NCBI RefSeq assembly: GCF_000759025.1
Contig: NZ_JPOS01000020.1
Span: 250,883-314,882 of the forward strand
Reading direction: 5' to 3'
Length of the DNA: 64,000 nt
From: Phaeodactylibacter xiamenensis
GTDB lineage: Bacteria > Bacteroidota > Bacteroidia > Chitinophagales > Saprospiraceae
This document shows positions 26,077-35,086 of the stretch, piece after piece. The notes beneath the pieces were generated by a model. It saw only the letters and a program-made list of their open reading frames with translations. It made no database searches and was not told the DNA's origin. Numbering within the stretch: the stretch's first letter is position 1; the number at the start of each line of letters is the position of its first letter. A program made the translations under genes and the position numbers.

Positions 26077-26757
26077 CTAAAAAACACTCCGGGCAGAGGA
26101 AATTTTTGGTGACCAGTAACTCGATTTGGTGACATTATCAATGACCACGCCCCGGGAGGTACTGTGAATGACGTAAATCCCATCTTCTTTATTGGCGACG
26201 ACCATAGATACATGGAAGACTTTGCCCAGAGGGGTACGGCGGTAAAATATCAGATCACCGGGCTGTACGTTTTTCAGGCGTACTTTTTTGCCGTTATTTT
26301 CCTGTGCCTGAGAGGTGCGCGACAGGGCAATGTCTACCTGCTTCATGACATAGGAGGTAAAACCCGAGCAGTCAAAGCCACTCTTTGGCGAGGTGCCGCC
26401 CAGTTTATACTTGGTGCCGAGAAAGGTCTTGGCATAGTCGACAGCCTCTTTCCGCAATAGCGCCTCTTCTGTTTCCGGGAGGTCAGGGTCCTCAGCAGGT
26501 TCATCAAGAGGGGGCTCCGGGTCATCTTCCTCTTCAAAGACAAATTCGGTGTCGCGGTCCTCTTCGTCCTCACGGGAGGGGCGGCTGTCTTCGGGAGGCG
26601 TGTTTTCTTCTTCGTAAAGAGGGCGTTCCTGAGCAGGCGACCCGCCCCGGGAAGTATTGTAGTTGTACTTGGTGGTGAACAGGCCGCAGGAGCTGATTAG
26701 GAGCATGAGGGCTAGTGCCAGTACAGGCTGCGTAAATCGGGGGAGCAATTGATACAT
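26077..26757 (-). CDS. NlpC/P60 family cell-wall endopeptidase, lipoprotein
   Basis: A 226-residue protein. The start chosen (MYQLLPRFTQPVLALALMLLISSCG) gives a lipobox LISSC; upstream codons would bury the signal. A Glu/Asp-rich linker of about 70 residues follows, with repeated EE/DD runs. The C-terminal NlpC/P60 domain has the catalytic Cys in FDCSGFTSYVMKQ, the His in FHVSMVV and a third polar residue His in YVIHSTSRG. It cuts peptidoglycan stem peptides from the outer membrane side. The acidic linker is typical of murein lipoproteins in this phylum. Confidence 0.9.
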   Translation of the reverse strand: MYQLLPRFTQPVLALALMLLISSCGLFTTKYNYNTSRGGSPAQERPLYEEENTPPEDSRPSREDEEDRDTEFVFEEEDDPEPPLDEPAEDPDLPETEEALLRKEAVDYAKTFLGTKYKLGGTSPKSGFDCSGFTSYVMKQVDIALSRTSQAQENNGKKVRLKNVQPGDLIFYRRTPLGKVFHVSMVVANKEDGIYVIHSTSRGVVIDNVTKSSYWSPKISSARSVF

Positions 26758-26900
26758 TGTTGCTTGCGTTGTAAAATCTTGTCTATAGATAAAATTTGGA
26801 TGTACTCCTGAATTCAACGTCGGGCGGTCTTTTTCATTTTCTCTCCGCCTTTAAATGAAAGGTTAAACTCTTCCTGCCGTAAAGGGTGGCGGCTTGCTGC

Positions 26901-27680
26901 TCACCTTAATTCGAAGGTGTCCCGGTCATCCAGAAAACGTAGTTTGCGTCGGAATTCGTCCTGCTTTTCGGGGTCCAGCGATACGGTAAAAACACTTTCG
27001 ACATCAGCGGCCTGCAGCAGCGGGTCACCGGCGTAGTCCAGTATGGAAGTGTCGCCGGCATGTGGGAAGCCATTGCCGTCTTCTCCCACCCGGTTAACAC
27101 CGATGGTGTAGGCTTGGTTTTCGATAGCTCGTGCGACGAGCAGGCTCTTCCATGCGTTACGTCTTTTACTAGGCCAGTTGGCTACATAAATCAGCAGGTC
27201 ATAGCCCATAGTATTGCGGCTCCAAACCGGAAACCGGAGATCATAGCAGATCAGTGGCATAATGGTCCAGCCTTTAAGCTCGGTCAGCAAGTGGGTTTGC
27301 CCGGGCTGATAGACCTTTTCTTCTCCGGCCAGCGTAAACAAATGCCGTTTGTCGTAGTGAGAAAAGGTGCCATCCGGGCGTACCCAAAGCAAACGGTTGT
27401 AATACTGCCCGTTTACTTCGGCAATAATACTGCCTGTGACCACGGCCTGAAGGTGAGCCGCCTTTTCGGCCATCCATTGATAAGCCCGCCCTTTAGTAGG
27501 CTCTGCCAGGCAGGGGGCATTCATGGAAAAACCAGTAGTGAACATTTCCGGGAGGATCAGCAGATTCGTCTGCCCGGGCTGAAGCCGCTGCAGCATCCTG
27601 TCCAGGTACCCGAAGTTGGCGGAAGGGTCTTCCCATGCCAGCTCGGTCTGTAGTAGTGAAACGGTTAATTGCTCTTTCAT
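26901..27680 (-). CDS. Nitrilase-family omega-amidase (YafV/NIT2-like)
   Basis: A 259-residue carbon-nitrogen hydrolase. The start at 27680 gives MKEQLTVSLLQTELAW. The catalytic triad is E45 (LPEMFTTGFSM), K111 (HYDKRHLF) and C145 (PLICYDLRFPVWSR). The TGFSM and DLRFP contexts match omega-amidases, which hydrolyse 2-oxoglutaramate or 2-oxosuccinamate in metabolite repair. It lies after a strong terminator of rplY and is probably expressed on its own. Confidence 0.88.
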   Translation of the reverse strand: MKEQLTVSLLQTELAWEDPSANFGYLDRMLQRLQPGQTNLLILPEMFTTGFSMNAPCLAEPTKGRAYQWMAEKAAHLQAVVTGSIIAEVNGQYYNRLLWVRPDGTFSHYDKRHLFTLAGEEKVYQPGQTHLLTELKGWTIMPLICYDLRFPVWSRNTMGYDLLIYVANWPSKRRNAWKSLLVARAIENQAYTIGVNRVGEDGNGFPHAGDTSILDYAGDPLLQAADVESVFTVSLDPEKQDEFRRKLRFLDDRDTFELR

Positions 27681-27694
27681 AGCGCCATAATACA

Positions 27695-27730
27695 AAAAGA
27701 GGTGTAAAGCACGATGCTTACACCTCTTTT
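27695..27730 (-). terminator. Terminator of rplY
   Basis: A 13-bp stem (AAAAGAGGTGTAA and its complement) with loop AGCACGATGC-like bases, followed on the minus strand by TTTTTGTAT. It lies 34 bp past the rplY stop. Confidence 0.85.
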
Positions 27731-27764
27731 GTTATAATGCGTCCGGGTAACCAGACGGCAATAA

Positions 27765-28397
27765 TTACTCTTCAGTAGCTTCTTCCGCTTCTTCATCTGC
27801 TACAGGTGCAGCTCCTGCTTTAGCAGCAGCAGATGCAGCAGAACGAAGGGCACGTGGTGTCTCAACACTTGCGATAGGTACACCAGGAGAATTCAGGATT
27901 TCGATGGTCTCCAGCTTCTGGTCTACGTCGCGTACACGGATAGACTGGTTCAGCTCAAGTTTGGAGATATCGACACGCATCTCGGTCACCATGTTTTCCG
28001 GCTTGGTCTTGATCTTGAGACGGCGCAGGCGCTGAATCAGCTTACCACCATTTTTGACACCAGGAGAAGTGCCTTTGAAACGGATCGGTACTTCCACCTT
28101 TACCGCACGGCCTTCCTCAAGCTGCAGGAAGTCCAGGTGCTGTATCTCATCGGTCACCGGGTGGAACTGAATATCCTTGACGATAGCCTTGAAAGATTTG
28201 CCGTCAACAGAAACCTCCGCGATTTTGAAGTCCGGTGTATAAATCAAATCCTTAACGTCAATAGGGTTAACGGAGAAGTGGATCAGATCCTCACTTCCGT
28301 ACGCAACGCATGGAATGTGACCTTCCTTGCGCAGTGCTTTTGTGCTTCGCTTGCCCATATCGGTGCGCGGCTGTCCTGTAAAAGCTATCGTTTCCAT
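27765..28397 (-). CDS. rplY: 50S ribosomal protein L25 (general stress protein Ctc type)
   Basis: A 210-residue bL25 of the long CTC type. The N-terminal 5S-rRNA-binding L25 domain runs to about residue 90 (GKRSTKALRKEGHIPCVAYG). The C-terminal TL5 beta domain contains VPIRFKGTSPGVKNGGKLIQRLRRLKIK. An alanine/glutamate-rich tail ends in EEATEE. The start giving METIAF is preferred over upstream ATG codons, which follow a TATCTTTG promoter box too closely. It stabilises the 5S rRNA region of the ribosome. Confidence 0.95.
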   Translation of the reverse strand: METIAFTGQPRTDMGKRSTKALRKEGHIPCVAYGSEDLIHFSVNPIDVKDLIYTPDFKIAEVSVDGKSFKAIVKDIQFHPVTDEIQHLDFLQLEEGRAVKVEVPIRFKGTSPGVKNGGKLIQRLRRLKIKTKPENMVTEMRVDISKLELNQSIRVRDVDQKLETIEILNSPGVPIASVETPRALRSAASAAAKAGAAPVADEEAEEATEE

Positions 28398-28473
28398 GAT
28401 TTTATAGACTTTGTCTTTTTCTGTATTCCAATGAATCGTGTACTCAATACACATTTAGCCCTGAAAAGGCACG

Positions 28474-28481
28474 CAAAGATA
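28474..28481 (-). promoter_or_regulatory. -7 promoter box of rplY
   Basis: TATCTTTG on the minus strand, 76 bases before the preferred rplY start. It fits TAnnTTTG. Confidence 0.5.
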
Positions 28482-28556
28482 GGTATTCCCGGCCAAAAAG
28501 AAAAAATTGGCTGGCTAAAAAGTTGAGCGAAAAGGTCTTACCGGAATGTAAAGGCC

Positions 28557-29504
28557 TCAATCTCCCACAAAAAGGGCAGAAATAGAGCGATGTTCGTGGG
28601 TATTACGAATAGCCCGGGAGAAAAGCTTGGCCGTGCTGAGGACTTTAATTTTCTCGGAGTCCTGCTTCAGCGGTATGGTATCGCATACCAGCAGCTCTTC
28701 TAAATGGGAGTTTTCGATCTTCTCATAAGCTTGCCCCGAAAGCACAGGGTGAGTACACATGGCCCGTACACTCCTTGCGCCTTTTTCTACCAGAATGGCA
28801 GCAGCCCGGCAAAGGGTACCTGCGGTATCGACGAGGTCATCCACCAAAATGACATCTGCGCCTTCGACATCGCCAATCACGGTCATTTCCGAAACCTCGT
28901 TGGCCTGCTTACGGTATTTGTCGCAAATCACAAGAGGGCGGCGGAAGTGCTTGGCATAGGTGCGTGCCCGCTTTACGCCACCTACATCAGGAGACGCAAA
29001 AATGGTATTGCTGAGGTCTTGTTGTTGAAAATAGGGGATATAAATGGCTTCACTCTTGAGGTGGTCCACCGGAATATCAAAAAAGCCCTGAATCTGATCC
29101 GCGTGGAGGTCCATCGTCATGATACGATTGGCGCCTGCGGTGTGGAGGAGGTTGGCAATGAGTTTGGCAGAAATAGGCACACGGGGTTTGTCTTTCCGGT
29201 CCTGACGTGCATACCCAAAGTAGGGGATGACAGCCGTGATGTAACCGGCAGAAGCCCGCTTGGCTGCATCAACCATGAGCAACAGCTCCATCAGGTTCTC
29301 TGTAGGAGGATAAGTGGACTGTATGAAAAACACATATGCGCCACGTACGGACTCATTGATAACGGGCTGCATTTCTCCATCGCTGAAACGGTGGACATTG
29401 ATATCACCCAGCGGATGCCCGTAGTGGTCGGCAATGCTTTTGGATAAATACGCGGATGTCGTACCTGAGAAGAGTTTAACTTCTACCATTGGGCCTTTGA
29501 TCAT
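28557..29504 (-). CDS. prs: Ribose-phosphate pyrophosphokinase
   Basis: A 315-residue PRPP synthetase. It makes PRPP from ribose-5-phosphate and ATP for nucleotide, His and Trp synthesis. Visible motifs: 'ESVRGAYVFFIQST', the flexible loop 'YFGYARQDRKDKPRVPISAKLIANLL', 'MDLHADQIQGFFDIPVDHL', and the PRPP-binding loop 'DVILVDDLVDTAGTLCRAA'. The length is standard. MIKGPM or the Met at codon 6 could be the true start. It has its own TACCTTTG promoter box. Confidence 0.97.
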   Translation of the reverse strand: MIKGPMVEVKLFSGTTSAYLSKSIADHYGHPLGDINVHRFSDGEMQPVINESVRGAYVFFIQSTYPPTENLMELLLMVDAAKRASAGYITAVIPYFGYARQDRKDKPRVPISAKLIANLLHTAGANRIMTMDLHADQIQGFFDIPVDHLKSEAIYIPYFQQQDLSNTIFASPDVGGVKRARTYAKHFRRPLVICDKYRKQANEVSEMTVIGDVEGADVILVDDLVDTAGTLCRAAAILVEKGARSVRAMCTHPVLSGQAYEKIENSHLEELLVCDTIPLKQDSEKIKVLSTAKLFSRAIRNTHEHRSISALFVGD

Positions 29505-29526
29505 TTGTCGTGGGTTATGCCTTTGG

Positions 29527-29534
29527 CAAAGGTA
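29527..29534 (-). promoter_or_regulatory. -7 promoter box of prs
   Basis: TACCTTTG on the minus strand, 22 bases before the prs ATG. It fits TAnnTTTG. Confidence 0.55.
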
Positions 29535-29737
29535 AAACTTCTGAGGTAGTATTTCATAGATCAGGCAGAGGATTTAAGGCAGAGGCTACACCTGTCCCAG
29601 GATAAATGCTTGTGGAAGGCGCTCATGCTATGAGGAGGGCACGGCTTTCGCCGAAAATCAGGCGGGCTTGGTCGAAGGGAAGTGTACAGTACAGCAGGTC
29701 TTGTTAATATTGTATACCGGGTATCGTTTATTTGAAA

Positions 29738-30364
29738 ATGCCCGGCAAAATCTTACGGCCTATGCCCGGATTATTTTTCTCCAATTGGTGGGAAGCCCTT
29801 TCGGTACTACAGCAGAGCTTATGGCTCGTTGCTGTGGCAGGCACACTACTGCTGATCATCCTGATTGCCATGAGCCTGTTGGACCCGGAAACGGAAGCCG
29901 AAGCCTCAGCACGTTTGTCCCGGGTTTTCAACCCCCGGACTATTCTTACTTTCCTTACCTTTTTTGGCTGGGTGGGCTTGCTCATTTCTTACACCAGCCT
30001 GGCACAACACTATGTCATCGCAGGTGGTGCTTTGGCGGGGCTGATTGCGGCAGCTATGGCTAAGGCTGTCACCCTGATGCTGCTCCGTTTGGCTCCCCGA
30101 CCTGTAGTTGCTAACCCGCAAGGCCTGGTGCAGTCTACCGGGAGAGTATTGTATACCGTGCCTTCCCACCGGAATGGGTTTGGCAAAGTCCATCTAAATG
30201 TTAAAGGTGCTCCTTACGAAATTGAGGCGATGACTGCCGGGATGGAACTCCGCAGGGGCTCCTCCGTTCGGGTGGTGGATGTGATAGAAGAGGGCCGTGT
30301 ACTGGTAGTGGAGCCACTCGAAGACAAAGGCTATCCGCACGAAGAGCATGGCCTGGGCCGGTAA
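29738..30364 (+). CDS. NfeD-like membrane protein with OB-fold
   Basis: A protein of about 208 residues. There are three to four hydrophobic helices in the first 120 residues (LWLVAVAGTLLLIILIAMSLL, ILTFLTFFGWVGLLISYTSL, YVIAGGALAGLIAAAMAKAVTLMLLRLA). The C-terminal 75 residues are an OB-fold of the NfeD C-terminal/YqiJ kind (GRVLYTVPSHRNGFGKVHLNVKGAPYEIEAMT, then VVDVIEEGRVLVVEPL). Such proteins work with flotillin-like scaffolds, but no flotillin gene is next to it. The TTG at 29732 or the ATG at 29762 could also be the start. Confidence 0.7.
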   Translation: MPGKILRPMPGLFFSNWWEALSVLQQSLWLVAVAGTLLLIILIAMSLLDPETEAEASARLSRVFNPRTILTFLTFFGWVGLLISYTSLAQHYVIAGGALAGLIAAAMAKAVTLMLLRLAPRPVVANPQGLVQSTGRVLYTVPSHRNGFGKVHLNVKGAPYEIEAMTAGMELRRGSSVRVVDVIEEGRVLVVEPLEDKGYPHEEHGLGR

Positions 30365-30410
30365 CCCGTAGTGCCCTGAGCGAGGCAGCTGCGGAAGTCA
30401 CGGGTGTTTG

Positions 30411-30995
30411 CTAACTTCTCTGAACTTTCTCCCTGGCCTTTTTGTAAGCCCGTGCTCCCAAAAAAATCAGACCCACAAAAACGATGATCCCACCGACAAG
30501 GTAGAGGTAATTCAGGGTACCTGCCTTACCATAGACGGCGATGTAGGAAATGGAAATCAGAAATAAAGTAGGCATTTCGTTCAGTAGCCTGTACTGCCAG
30601 GAAGAGAAGGGGCGCTCCCCGGCTTCCATCCGCCGGATAATACGTTTATTCCAGAGGTGGTAAATGGTCATCAGTACCAGGAGCAGCAGCTTGAGGTGCA
30701 TCCATCCGGGGGTGCCGGAGGTAAGGTAGTTGGGGACAAGCGGTGAAAACAGGCCCAGCCCCACCATAATCAGCCCGGCCGTCCAGGTGATCATCATGGC
30801 CGGATTGCAAATGATGCGGTAGACCCGCCATTCCATGAGGTTGAATTGTTGTTTGAGCGTGCTGCGTTCCGGTTCTGCCTTGCCGGATGCTTCCTCATCG
30901 TATACAAAAATACGGCCCAGGTAAAACAGCCCGGCAAACCAGGAAACAAACCCCACCACATGTAAAGCTTTGAAGAAAAAAAGTGCGTTGGCCAT
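30411..30995 (-). CDS. hemJ: Protoporphyrinogen IX oxidase HemJ
   Basis: A 194-residue inner membrane protein with four to five helices. The N-terminal KALHVVGFVSWFAGLFYLGRIFVYDEEA, with H12, is the HemJ signature, and 'PEMAMITW-like' ('NPAMMITWTAGLIMVGLG') and 'GWMHLKLLLLVLMTIYHLWNKRI' with its His and Lys residues follow. HemJ oxidises protoporphyrinogen IX in haem synthesis in bacteria that lack HemG and HemY. It lies downstream of clpX beyond a strong hairpin. Confidence 0.88.
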   Translation of the reverse strand: MANALFFFKALHVVGFVSWFAGLFYLGRIFVYDEEASGKAEPERSTLKQQFNLMEWRVYRIICNPAMMITWTAGLIMVGLGLFSPLVPNYLTSGTPGWMHLKLLLLVLMTIYHLWNKRIIRRMEAGERPFSSWQYRLLNEMPTLFLISISYIAVYGKAGTLNYLYLVGGIIVFVGLIFLGARAYKKAREKVQRS

Positions 30996-31015
30996 GACCT
31001 GCTTTTTGGAATGAA

Positions 31016-31045
31016 GAAGGGCCCTGCTTGCACGCAGCGCCCTTC
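31016..31045 (-). terminator. Hairpin after clpX
   Basis: GAAGGGC pairs with GCCCTTC, with an inner CTGC/GCAG stem. On the minus strand it is followed by TTCTTCATTCC. It separates clpX from hemJ. Confidence 0.6.
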
Positions 31046-31074
31046 ATTAACTTTTATAGTATCGGCTGTTTTTT

Positions 31075-32334
31075 TTAGGCAGCCTTTAGTTGCTTGCTGA
31101 TTTTAGAGCGGCTGAGCTTTTCCTCTGCGTATGCTTTTGTGATTTCAAACCGGTCGACATCCTGCCGGGAAGGCAGTTCGAACATCGCATCTGTCATCAC
31201 AGCCTCGCAGATAGACCGCAGGCCGCGCGCACCAAGATTGAAATCCAGCGCTTTTTCGGCAATAAACTCAATCGCATCCTCTGAAAACTCCAGCTTGATA
31301 CCTTCCAGATCAAACAGTTTTTGGTATTGCTTGATGAGGGCATTGCGTGGCTCCACCAGAATTTGCTTGAGCGCTTCGATATCCAAAGGCTCCAGATAGG
31401 CCAGTACCGGCAAACGCCCCAGTAGTTCAGGGATCAGCCCAAAGGTGCGGAGATCCTGATGACTAATGTACTGCAGGAGCTTGGTCCGGTCAACCGCATC
31501 AGTAGAAGCTTCTTTGTTTTTAAAGCCGATGACGTGGGTATTCACCCGGCGGGCGATTACCTTCTCAATACCGTCAAAAGCACCTCCGCAAATGAAGAGG
31601 ATATTGCTCGTATTGATTTTGACCAGCTTTTGTTCCGGGTGCTTGCGCCCCCCCTGTGGCGGGACATTGACATCAGTGCCTTCCAGCATCTTCAGCATAG
31701 CTTGCTGCACGCCTTCACCGGAGACATCGCGTGTGATAGAAGGGTTGTCGCTTTTGCGTGCTACCTTATCGATCTCGTCAATGTATACAATGCCCTTTTC
31801 AGCGGCTGCCACGTCATAGTCACATACCTGTAGCAGTCGGCTGAGAATGCTTTCCACATCTTCCCCAACGTAGCCGGCTTCTGTGAATACGGTAGCATCA
31901 ACTATGGAGAAGGGTACATTCAGGAACTTCGCAATGGTTTTAGCCAGCAGGGTTTTGCCTGTGCCGGTTTGACCTACAAAGACGATGTTGGACTTTTCGA
32001 TCTCAATATCATCATTGCGGTGCTGCCGCAGGCGCTTGTAGTGGTTATAAACCGCTACGGAAAGAAACTTTTTGGCTTCGTCCTGCCCGATGACATATTC
32101 ATCGAGATGCCCCTTGATTTCCTGTGGCGTGATTTTATCTGGCAACAGAAAGTCCTGCTGTGGTGCTTCTTCTTCCTTGCGTTTGCCACCGTAGAGTTCT
32201 TCTTCAATGATTTCCCCTGCCTGTTCAACACAAACCTCACAGATGTGCCCGTCAATACCGGCAATGAGAATAAGTGCTTCAGACTTGTCCCTTCCGCAGA
32301 AGGAACAACGGTAGCTTTGTTTGCTTTTTCGCAT
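31075..32334 (-). CDS. clpX: ATP-dependent Clp protease ATP-binding subunit ClpX
   Basis: A 419-residue AAA+ unfoldase, standard length. The N-terminal zinc domain has C10, C13, C32 and C35. Walker A is [15 protein letters not shown], pore loop GYVGEDVES, Walker [11 protein letters not shown], and the ClpP-binding IGF loop is present (VIGFKNKE). It recognises and threads substrates into ClpP. It is third in the order tig-clpP-clpX, with a 100-bp gap that contains a hairpin after clpP. Confidence 0.98.
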   Translation of the reverse strand: MRKSKQSYRCSFCGRDKSEALILIAGIDGHICEVCVEQAGEIIEEELYGGKRKEEEAPQQDFLLPDKITPQEIKGHLDEYVIGQDEAKKFLSVAVYNHYKRLRQHRNDDIEIEKSNIVFVGQTGTGKTLLAKTIAKFLNVPFSIVDATVFTEAGYVGEDVESILSRLLQVCDYDVAAAEKGIVYIDEIDKVARKSDNPSITRDVSGEGVQQAMLKMLEGTDVNVPPQGGRKHPEQKLVKINTSNILFICGGAFDGIEKVIARRVNTHVIGFKNKEASTDAVDRTKLLQYISHQDLRTFGLIPELLGRLPVLAYLEPLDIEALKQILVEPRNALIKQYQKLFDLEGIKLEFSEDAIEFIAEKALDFNLGARGLRSICEAVMTDAMFELPSRQDVDRFEITKAYAEEKLSRSKISKQLKAA

Positions 32335-32396
32335 ACGCTGCTGTTTATAAAACTGCCGGCCAAAACAGCCTGGCTTGAATCGCTCAAAAAGAGACA

Positions 32397-32423
32397 GGGC
32401 GGACTCTGCGGCAGGGTCCGCCC
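32397..32423 (-). terminator. Hairpin between clpP and clpX
   Basis: An 8-bp GC-rich stem GGGCGGAC/GTCCGCCC, followed on the minus strand by TGTCTCTTTTT. It is probably a leaky terminator or processing site, so clpX may be made at a lower level than clpP. Confidence 0.55.
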
Positions 32424-32434
32424 GTCAGGGTTGT

Positions 32435-33157
32435 TTATATTTTTTCTTTGCGTGGGCTGTTACGGTCCAGAACCTCATCGATCAGTCCGTACTCTTTAGC
32501 CATTTCTGCAGTCATCCAGTTGTCGCGGTCGCAGTCTTCCTCGATTTTTTCGTAAGGCTGGCCGGTGTGCTGTGCAAGAATATCATACAATTGCTTTTGC
32601 AGGTCCTTGATCAGCTTGTAGGAAATCTCCATATCAGTGACCTGACCCTGCATGCCACCCAGTGGCTGATGGATCATGACCCGGCTGTGGCGGAGGCAGG
32701 TACGCTTACCTGTCTCTCCTGCTGTAAGCAATACAGCGCCCATAGAAGCAGCGAGGCCCGTACAGATTGTATTCACATCCGGAGCCACATACTGCATGGT
32801 ATCGTAAATGCCTAGTCCGGCAATTACACTGCCACCCGGGCTGTTGATGAACATCTGCACGTCGCGCTTGGGGTCATCAGACTCCAAGAAAAGGAGCTGT
32901 GCCTGAATAACATTTGCAACGTAGTCGTTTACGGGCACACCCATGAAAATGATACGGTCCATCATCAGGCGGGAGAAGACGTCCATTGGGAAAACGTTCT
33001 TGATGCGCTCATCGATGATAGCCGTGGTGAAACCCTGTACATTAGGGCCTGCACCCATACCCATTGGAGTGGTTTGGTCGATGTATTTTTCGAGGTGCAT
33101 GCTACTCATACCTAGGTGCTTGGTAGCATACTTCATGAATTCGTTCTTTTGGAACAT
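32435..33157 (-). CDS. clpP: ATP-dependent Clp protease proteolytic subunit ClpP
   Basis: A serine protease of 240 residues, longer than the usual 195-210 because of an N-terminal extension. It may truly start at MKYATKH (codon 8). S138 ([11 protein letters not shown]) and H163 (MIHQPLGG) are the catalytic pair; the third residue, Asp, lies in the 'CDRDNWM' stretch. The N-terminal '[41 protein letters not shown]' is classical ClpP. It degrades unfolded proteins with ClpX. Its leader has a CGGAG/CTCCG hairpin. Confidence 0.97.
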   Translation of the reverse strand: MFQKNEFMKYATKHLGMSSMHLEKYIDQTTPMGMGAGPNVQGFTTAIIDERIKNVFPMDVFSRLMMDRIIFMGVPVNDYVANVIQAQLLFLESDDPKRDVQMFINSPGGSVIAGLGIYDTMQYVAPDVNTICTGLAASMGAVLLTAGETGKRTCLRHSRVMIHQPLGGMQGQVTDMEISYKLIKDLQKQLYDILAQHTGQPYEKIEEDCDRDNWMTAEMAKEYGLIDEVLDRNSPRKEKI

Positions 33158-33182
33158 GCGCTTTTTGCTTTAAGGTCTTATC

Positions 33183-33198
33183 CGGAGCAAAAACTCCG
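33183..33198 (-). other. Hairpin in the clpP leader
   Basis: A 5-bp stem CGGAG/CTCCG with a TTTTTG loop on the minus strand, 26 bases before the clpP ATG. It may affect translation or be a processing site. Confidence 0.3.
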
Positions 33199-33250
33199 AT
33201 GCGGTTTGAATATCAACTGTATTAACAACTTTGGTGCCCTGGGGTTGAAT

Positions 33251-33321
33251 AAATAAAAAAAAGACTTGGAGCACCACCGTTTAAATATCAGAAAATATTT
33301 AATCGGCGCGTAATCCAAGCC
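33251..33321 (-). terminator. Terminator of tig
   Basis: CTTGGA and TCCAAG form the base of a long hairpin (about 33263-33321) with an internal ATATTT/AAATAT stem, followed on the minus strand by TCTTTTTTTTTATTT. It separates tig from clpP transcription. Confidence 0.75.
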
Positions 33322-33337
33322 TTTTCTCCGGTCCTGC

Positions 33338-34750
33338 TTACTCTTCTTCCTCCGCTACAGCGGGGATATTAGAGGCCTGTGCCGCTTTTACGGCACCTTC
33401 AAACTCCTCAAGGCTTACCGGCTTTTCTTCAACATTGACTTTCTCGATCAGGACTTCGAAGGTACGGTCGGTGAGGACTTCCTCGTACAGCTGCTCTACC
33501 TGCTTTTGGTCCTGAAGGATGCGCTGCGCGGTGCTATCCACGATCTGCTCCATGCCCGGCATAGATTGCCCTCCGAAATACTGACGGATGCGGCGGCGGG
33601 CGGCCTCTACGATATCGTCATTATTGACCTCTATCTCAAACTGCTCTACCAGCTTATTGCGGATCAGCGACCACTGGAGGTTCTTTTCGAAATTGTCGTA
33701 CTCTTTTTCTATCGTCTCTTCGTCAACATCTTCGTTGTTGGCTTGCATCCACCGCTTGAGGAACGCTTCCGGGAACTCCATAGGATTTAGCTCCAGCAGT
33801 TTCTCCTGAATATCGCGGGACATAAGCGCTTCTGCCTGACCGTTGTAAAAGCCTTTGATCTGCTCGCGGATTTTCTCACGGGCTTCGGCTTCAGAAGTCA
33901 CTTCTCCTTCTCCGAAAGTCTGATCGAAGAATTCCTGGTCCATTTCAGCAGGAACGATGCGTGTAACCTCAGTGATAGTGGCTTCAAATTCATTATTGAA
34001 TTCTTTTTCAGCATCCTCCTCCTCGTCCAGGTCGAGGTAATATCTGCGGGCGTAGTCTTCGTCCCGGCCATTCTCAATATTAAGGATGTCAATCTTAAGC
34101 TTATCGCCCTGCTTTTTCTCCTTAAGGGCTTGCTTCAGGTCTTCGTTGGTGTTGTTGCCGATAAGCAGGCTGAATTCAGAAGTGATGCCATCTGCTTTAA
34201 GCGCATCGCCGTCCAGCTCAGCCACTTCCAGTTTCACCATGTCGTTGTCCTGTATAGTGTCTTCCACGGCCTTGCGCTCGCCGGCGCGCTTGCGGGCGGC
34301 TTGCAGGTCTTCGTCTATCATCTCTTCGCCGGGCTCTACGGCCATCTTTTCGAAAGTCGTGTGCTCATCGGCACCCTGTACTTCAAAATCCGGTGCGAGG
34401 CCGAGGTCAAATTTGAAAACGTAGTCCTGAAGGGTCTTCAGGTCAAAGTCCTGCGGTTCCTGATCAGCCGAAGGCAGGGGCTGTCCCAATATTTTGATAT
34501 CGTTATCGGTCAGGTAGTCGTACAGCTCTTTCTGGAGCATTTCATTGATGACATCTGCCAGTACGCCTTTACCGTACATCTTTTTCAGAACAGATGCAGG
34601 CGTCTTCCCTTTCCGGAAGCCTTTCATGTTGGCTTGCTTACGATATTTGCTGAGTTCTGTTTTGAACTTAGGCTCGTAATCACTTTTCTCGAGGGTCACC
34701 GTGAGTACGGCGTTCAGGTTGTCGATATTTTCGTGTTCGACTTTTGGCAT
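33338..34750 (-). CDS. tig: Trigger factor
   Basis: A 470-residue ribosome-associated chaperone. The N-terminal ribosome-binding domain contains GFRKGKTPASVLKKMYG (residues of about 40-56), with the signature GFRxGKxP. A PPIase-like central part and a long helical C-terminal arm (from about 275) with many charged residues follow. The acidic tail ends EEEE. It folds nascent chains. Its PPIase domain is poorly conserved, as in many Bacteroidota. The clp genes follow on the same strand. Confidence 0.95.
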   Translation of the reverse strand: MPKVEHENIDNLNAVLTVTLEKSDYEPKFKTELSKYRKQANMKGFRKGKTPASVLKKMYGKGVLADVINEMLQKELYDYLTDNDIKILGQPLPSADQEPQDFDLKTLQDYVFKFDLGLAPDFEVQGADEHTTFEKMAVEPGEEMIDEDLQAARKRAGERKAVEDTIQDNDMVKLEVAELDGDALKADGITSEFSLLIGNNTNEDLKQALKEKKQGDKLKIDILNIENGRDEDYARRYYLDLDEEEDAEKEFNNEFEATITEVTRIVPAEMDQEFFDQTFGEGEVTSEAEAREKIREQIKGFYNGQAEALMSRDIQEKLLELNPMEFPEAFLKRWMQANNEDVDEETIEKEYDNFEKNLQWSLIRNKLVEQFEIEVNNDDIVEAARRRIRQYFGGQSMPGMEQIVDSTAQRILQDQKQVEQLYEEVLTDRTFEVLIEKVNVEEKPVSLEEFEGAVKAAQASNIPAVAEEEE

Positions 34751-34858
34751 AACGCTTGGCGTTTGATGAATTCAATATTAAAGTGCAGGCTCTGAGCTTT
34801 GCGAGAACCCGTAACCCGAAGTGAAAGTTGAATGCTTGGTTATCGGGTAAGTATAATA

Positions 34859-34892
34859 AAGGCTGCATAACTCTAAGTGCTCATGCAGCCTT
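34859..34892 (-). terminator. Terminator downstream of tRNA-Leu
   Basis: AAGGCTGCAT pairs with ATGCAGCCTT (10 bp), followed on the minus strand by TATTATAC. It would end a minus-strand transcript carrying the tRNA and its long 3' trailer. Confidence 0.6.
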
Positions 34893-34980
34893 CGCGGTCG
34901 GCGCTCTGACCCATGCCCGGGTGGGCATGCATTTTACGCTCGCTGAGTATTTGGGTGATTGCAGGCTATGCACACTGCAA

Positions 34981-35010
34981 TTTTCTTTTCCTTGTGCGGG
35001 TGGAGGGACT
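34981..35010 (-). repeat. Duplicated tRNA-Leu 3' end (30-bp direct repeat copy)
   Basis: 30 bases identical to 35073-35102, of which 16 are the 3' end of tRNA-Leu and 14 are its downstream flank. The copies are 92 bp apart in the same orientation. It could be the scar of an integrated element, or a tandem duplication of the tRNA end. Confidence 0.75.
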
Positions 35011-35067
35011 TCCCGGTAATCCTGACCTATGTCTTGTGAGACCGGGATAGACTTCTCGCCCCTCCAC
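35000..35067. other. Nested inverted repeat built on the tRNA fragment
   Basis: GTGGAGGG (35000-35007) pairs with CCCTCCAC (35060-35067), and TCCCGGT (35011-35017) with ACCGGGA (35041-35047). Together they make a long hairpin in the tRNA 3' trailer. Its role is unknown; it may guide RNase processing. Confidence 0.55.
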
Positions 35068-35086
35068 TTGCCTTTTCTTTTCCTTG

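Noticed and set aside
34981-35067. Second tRNA gene next to tRNA-Leu
   Set aside because: Only the 3' 16 bases are present; no D arm or anticodon arm can be built.
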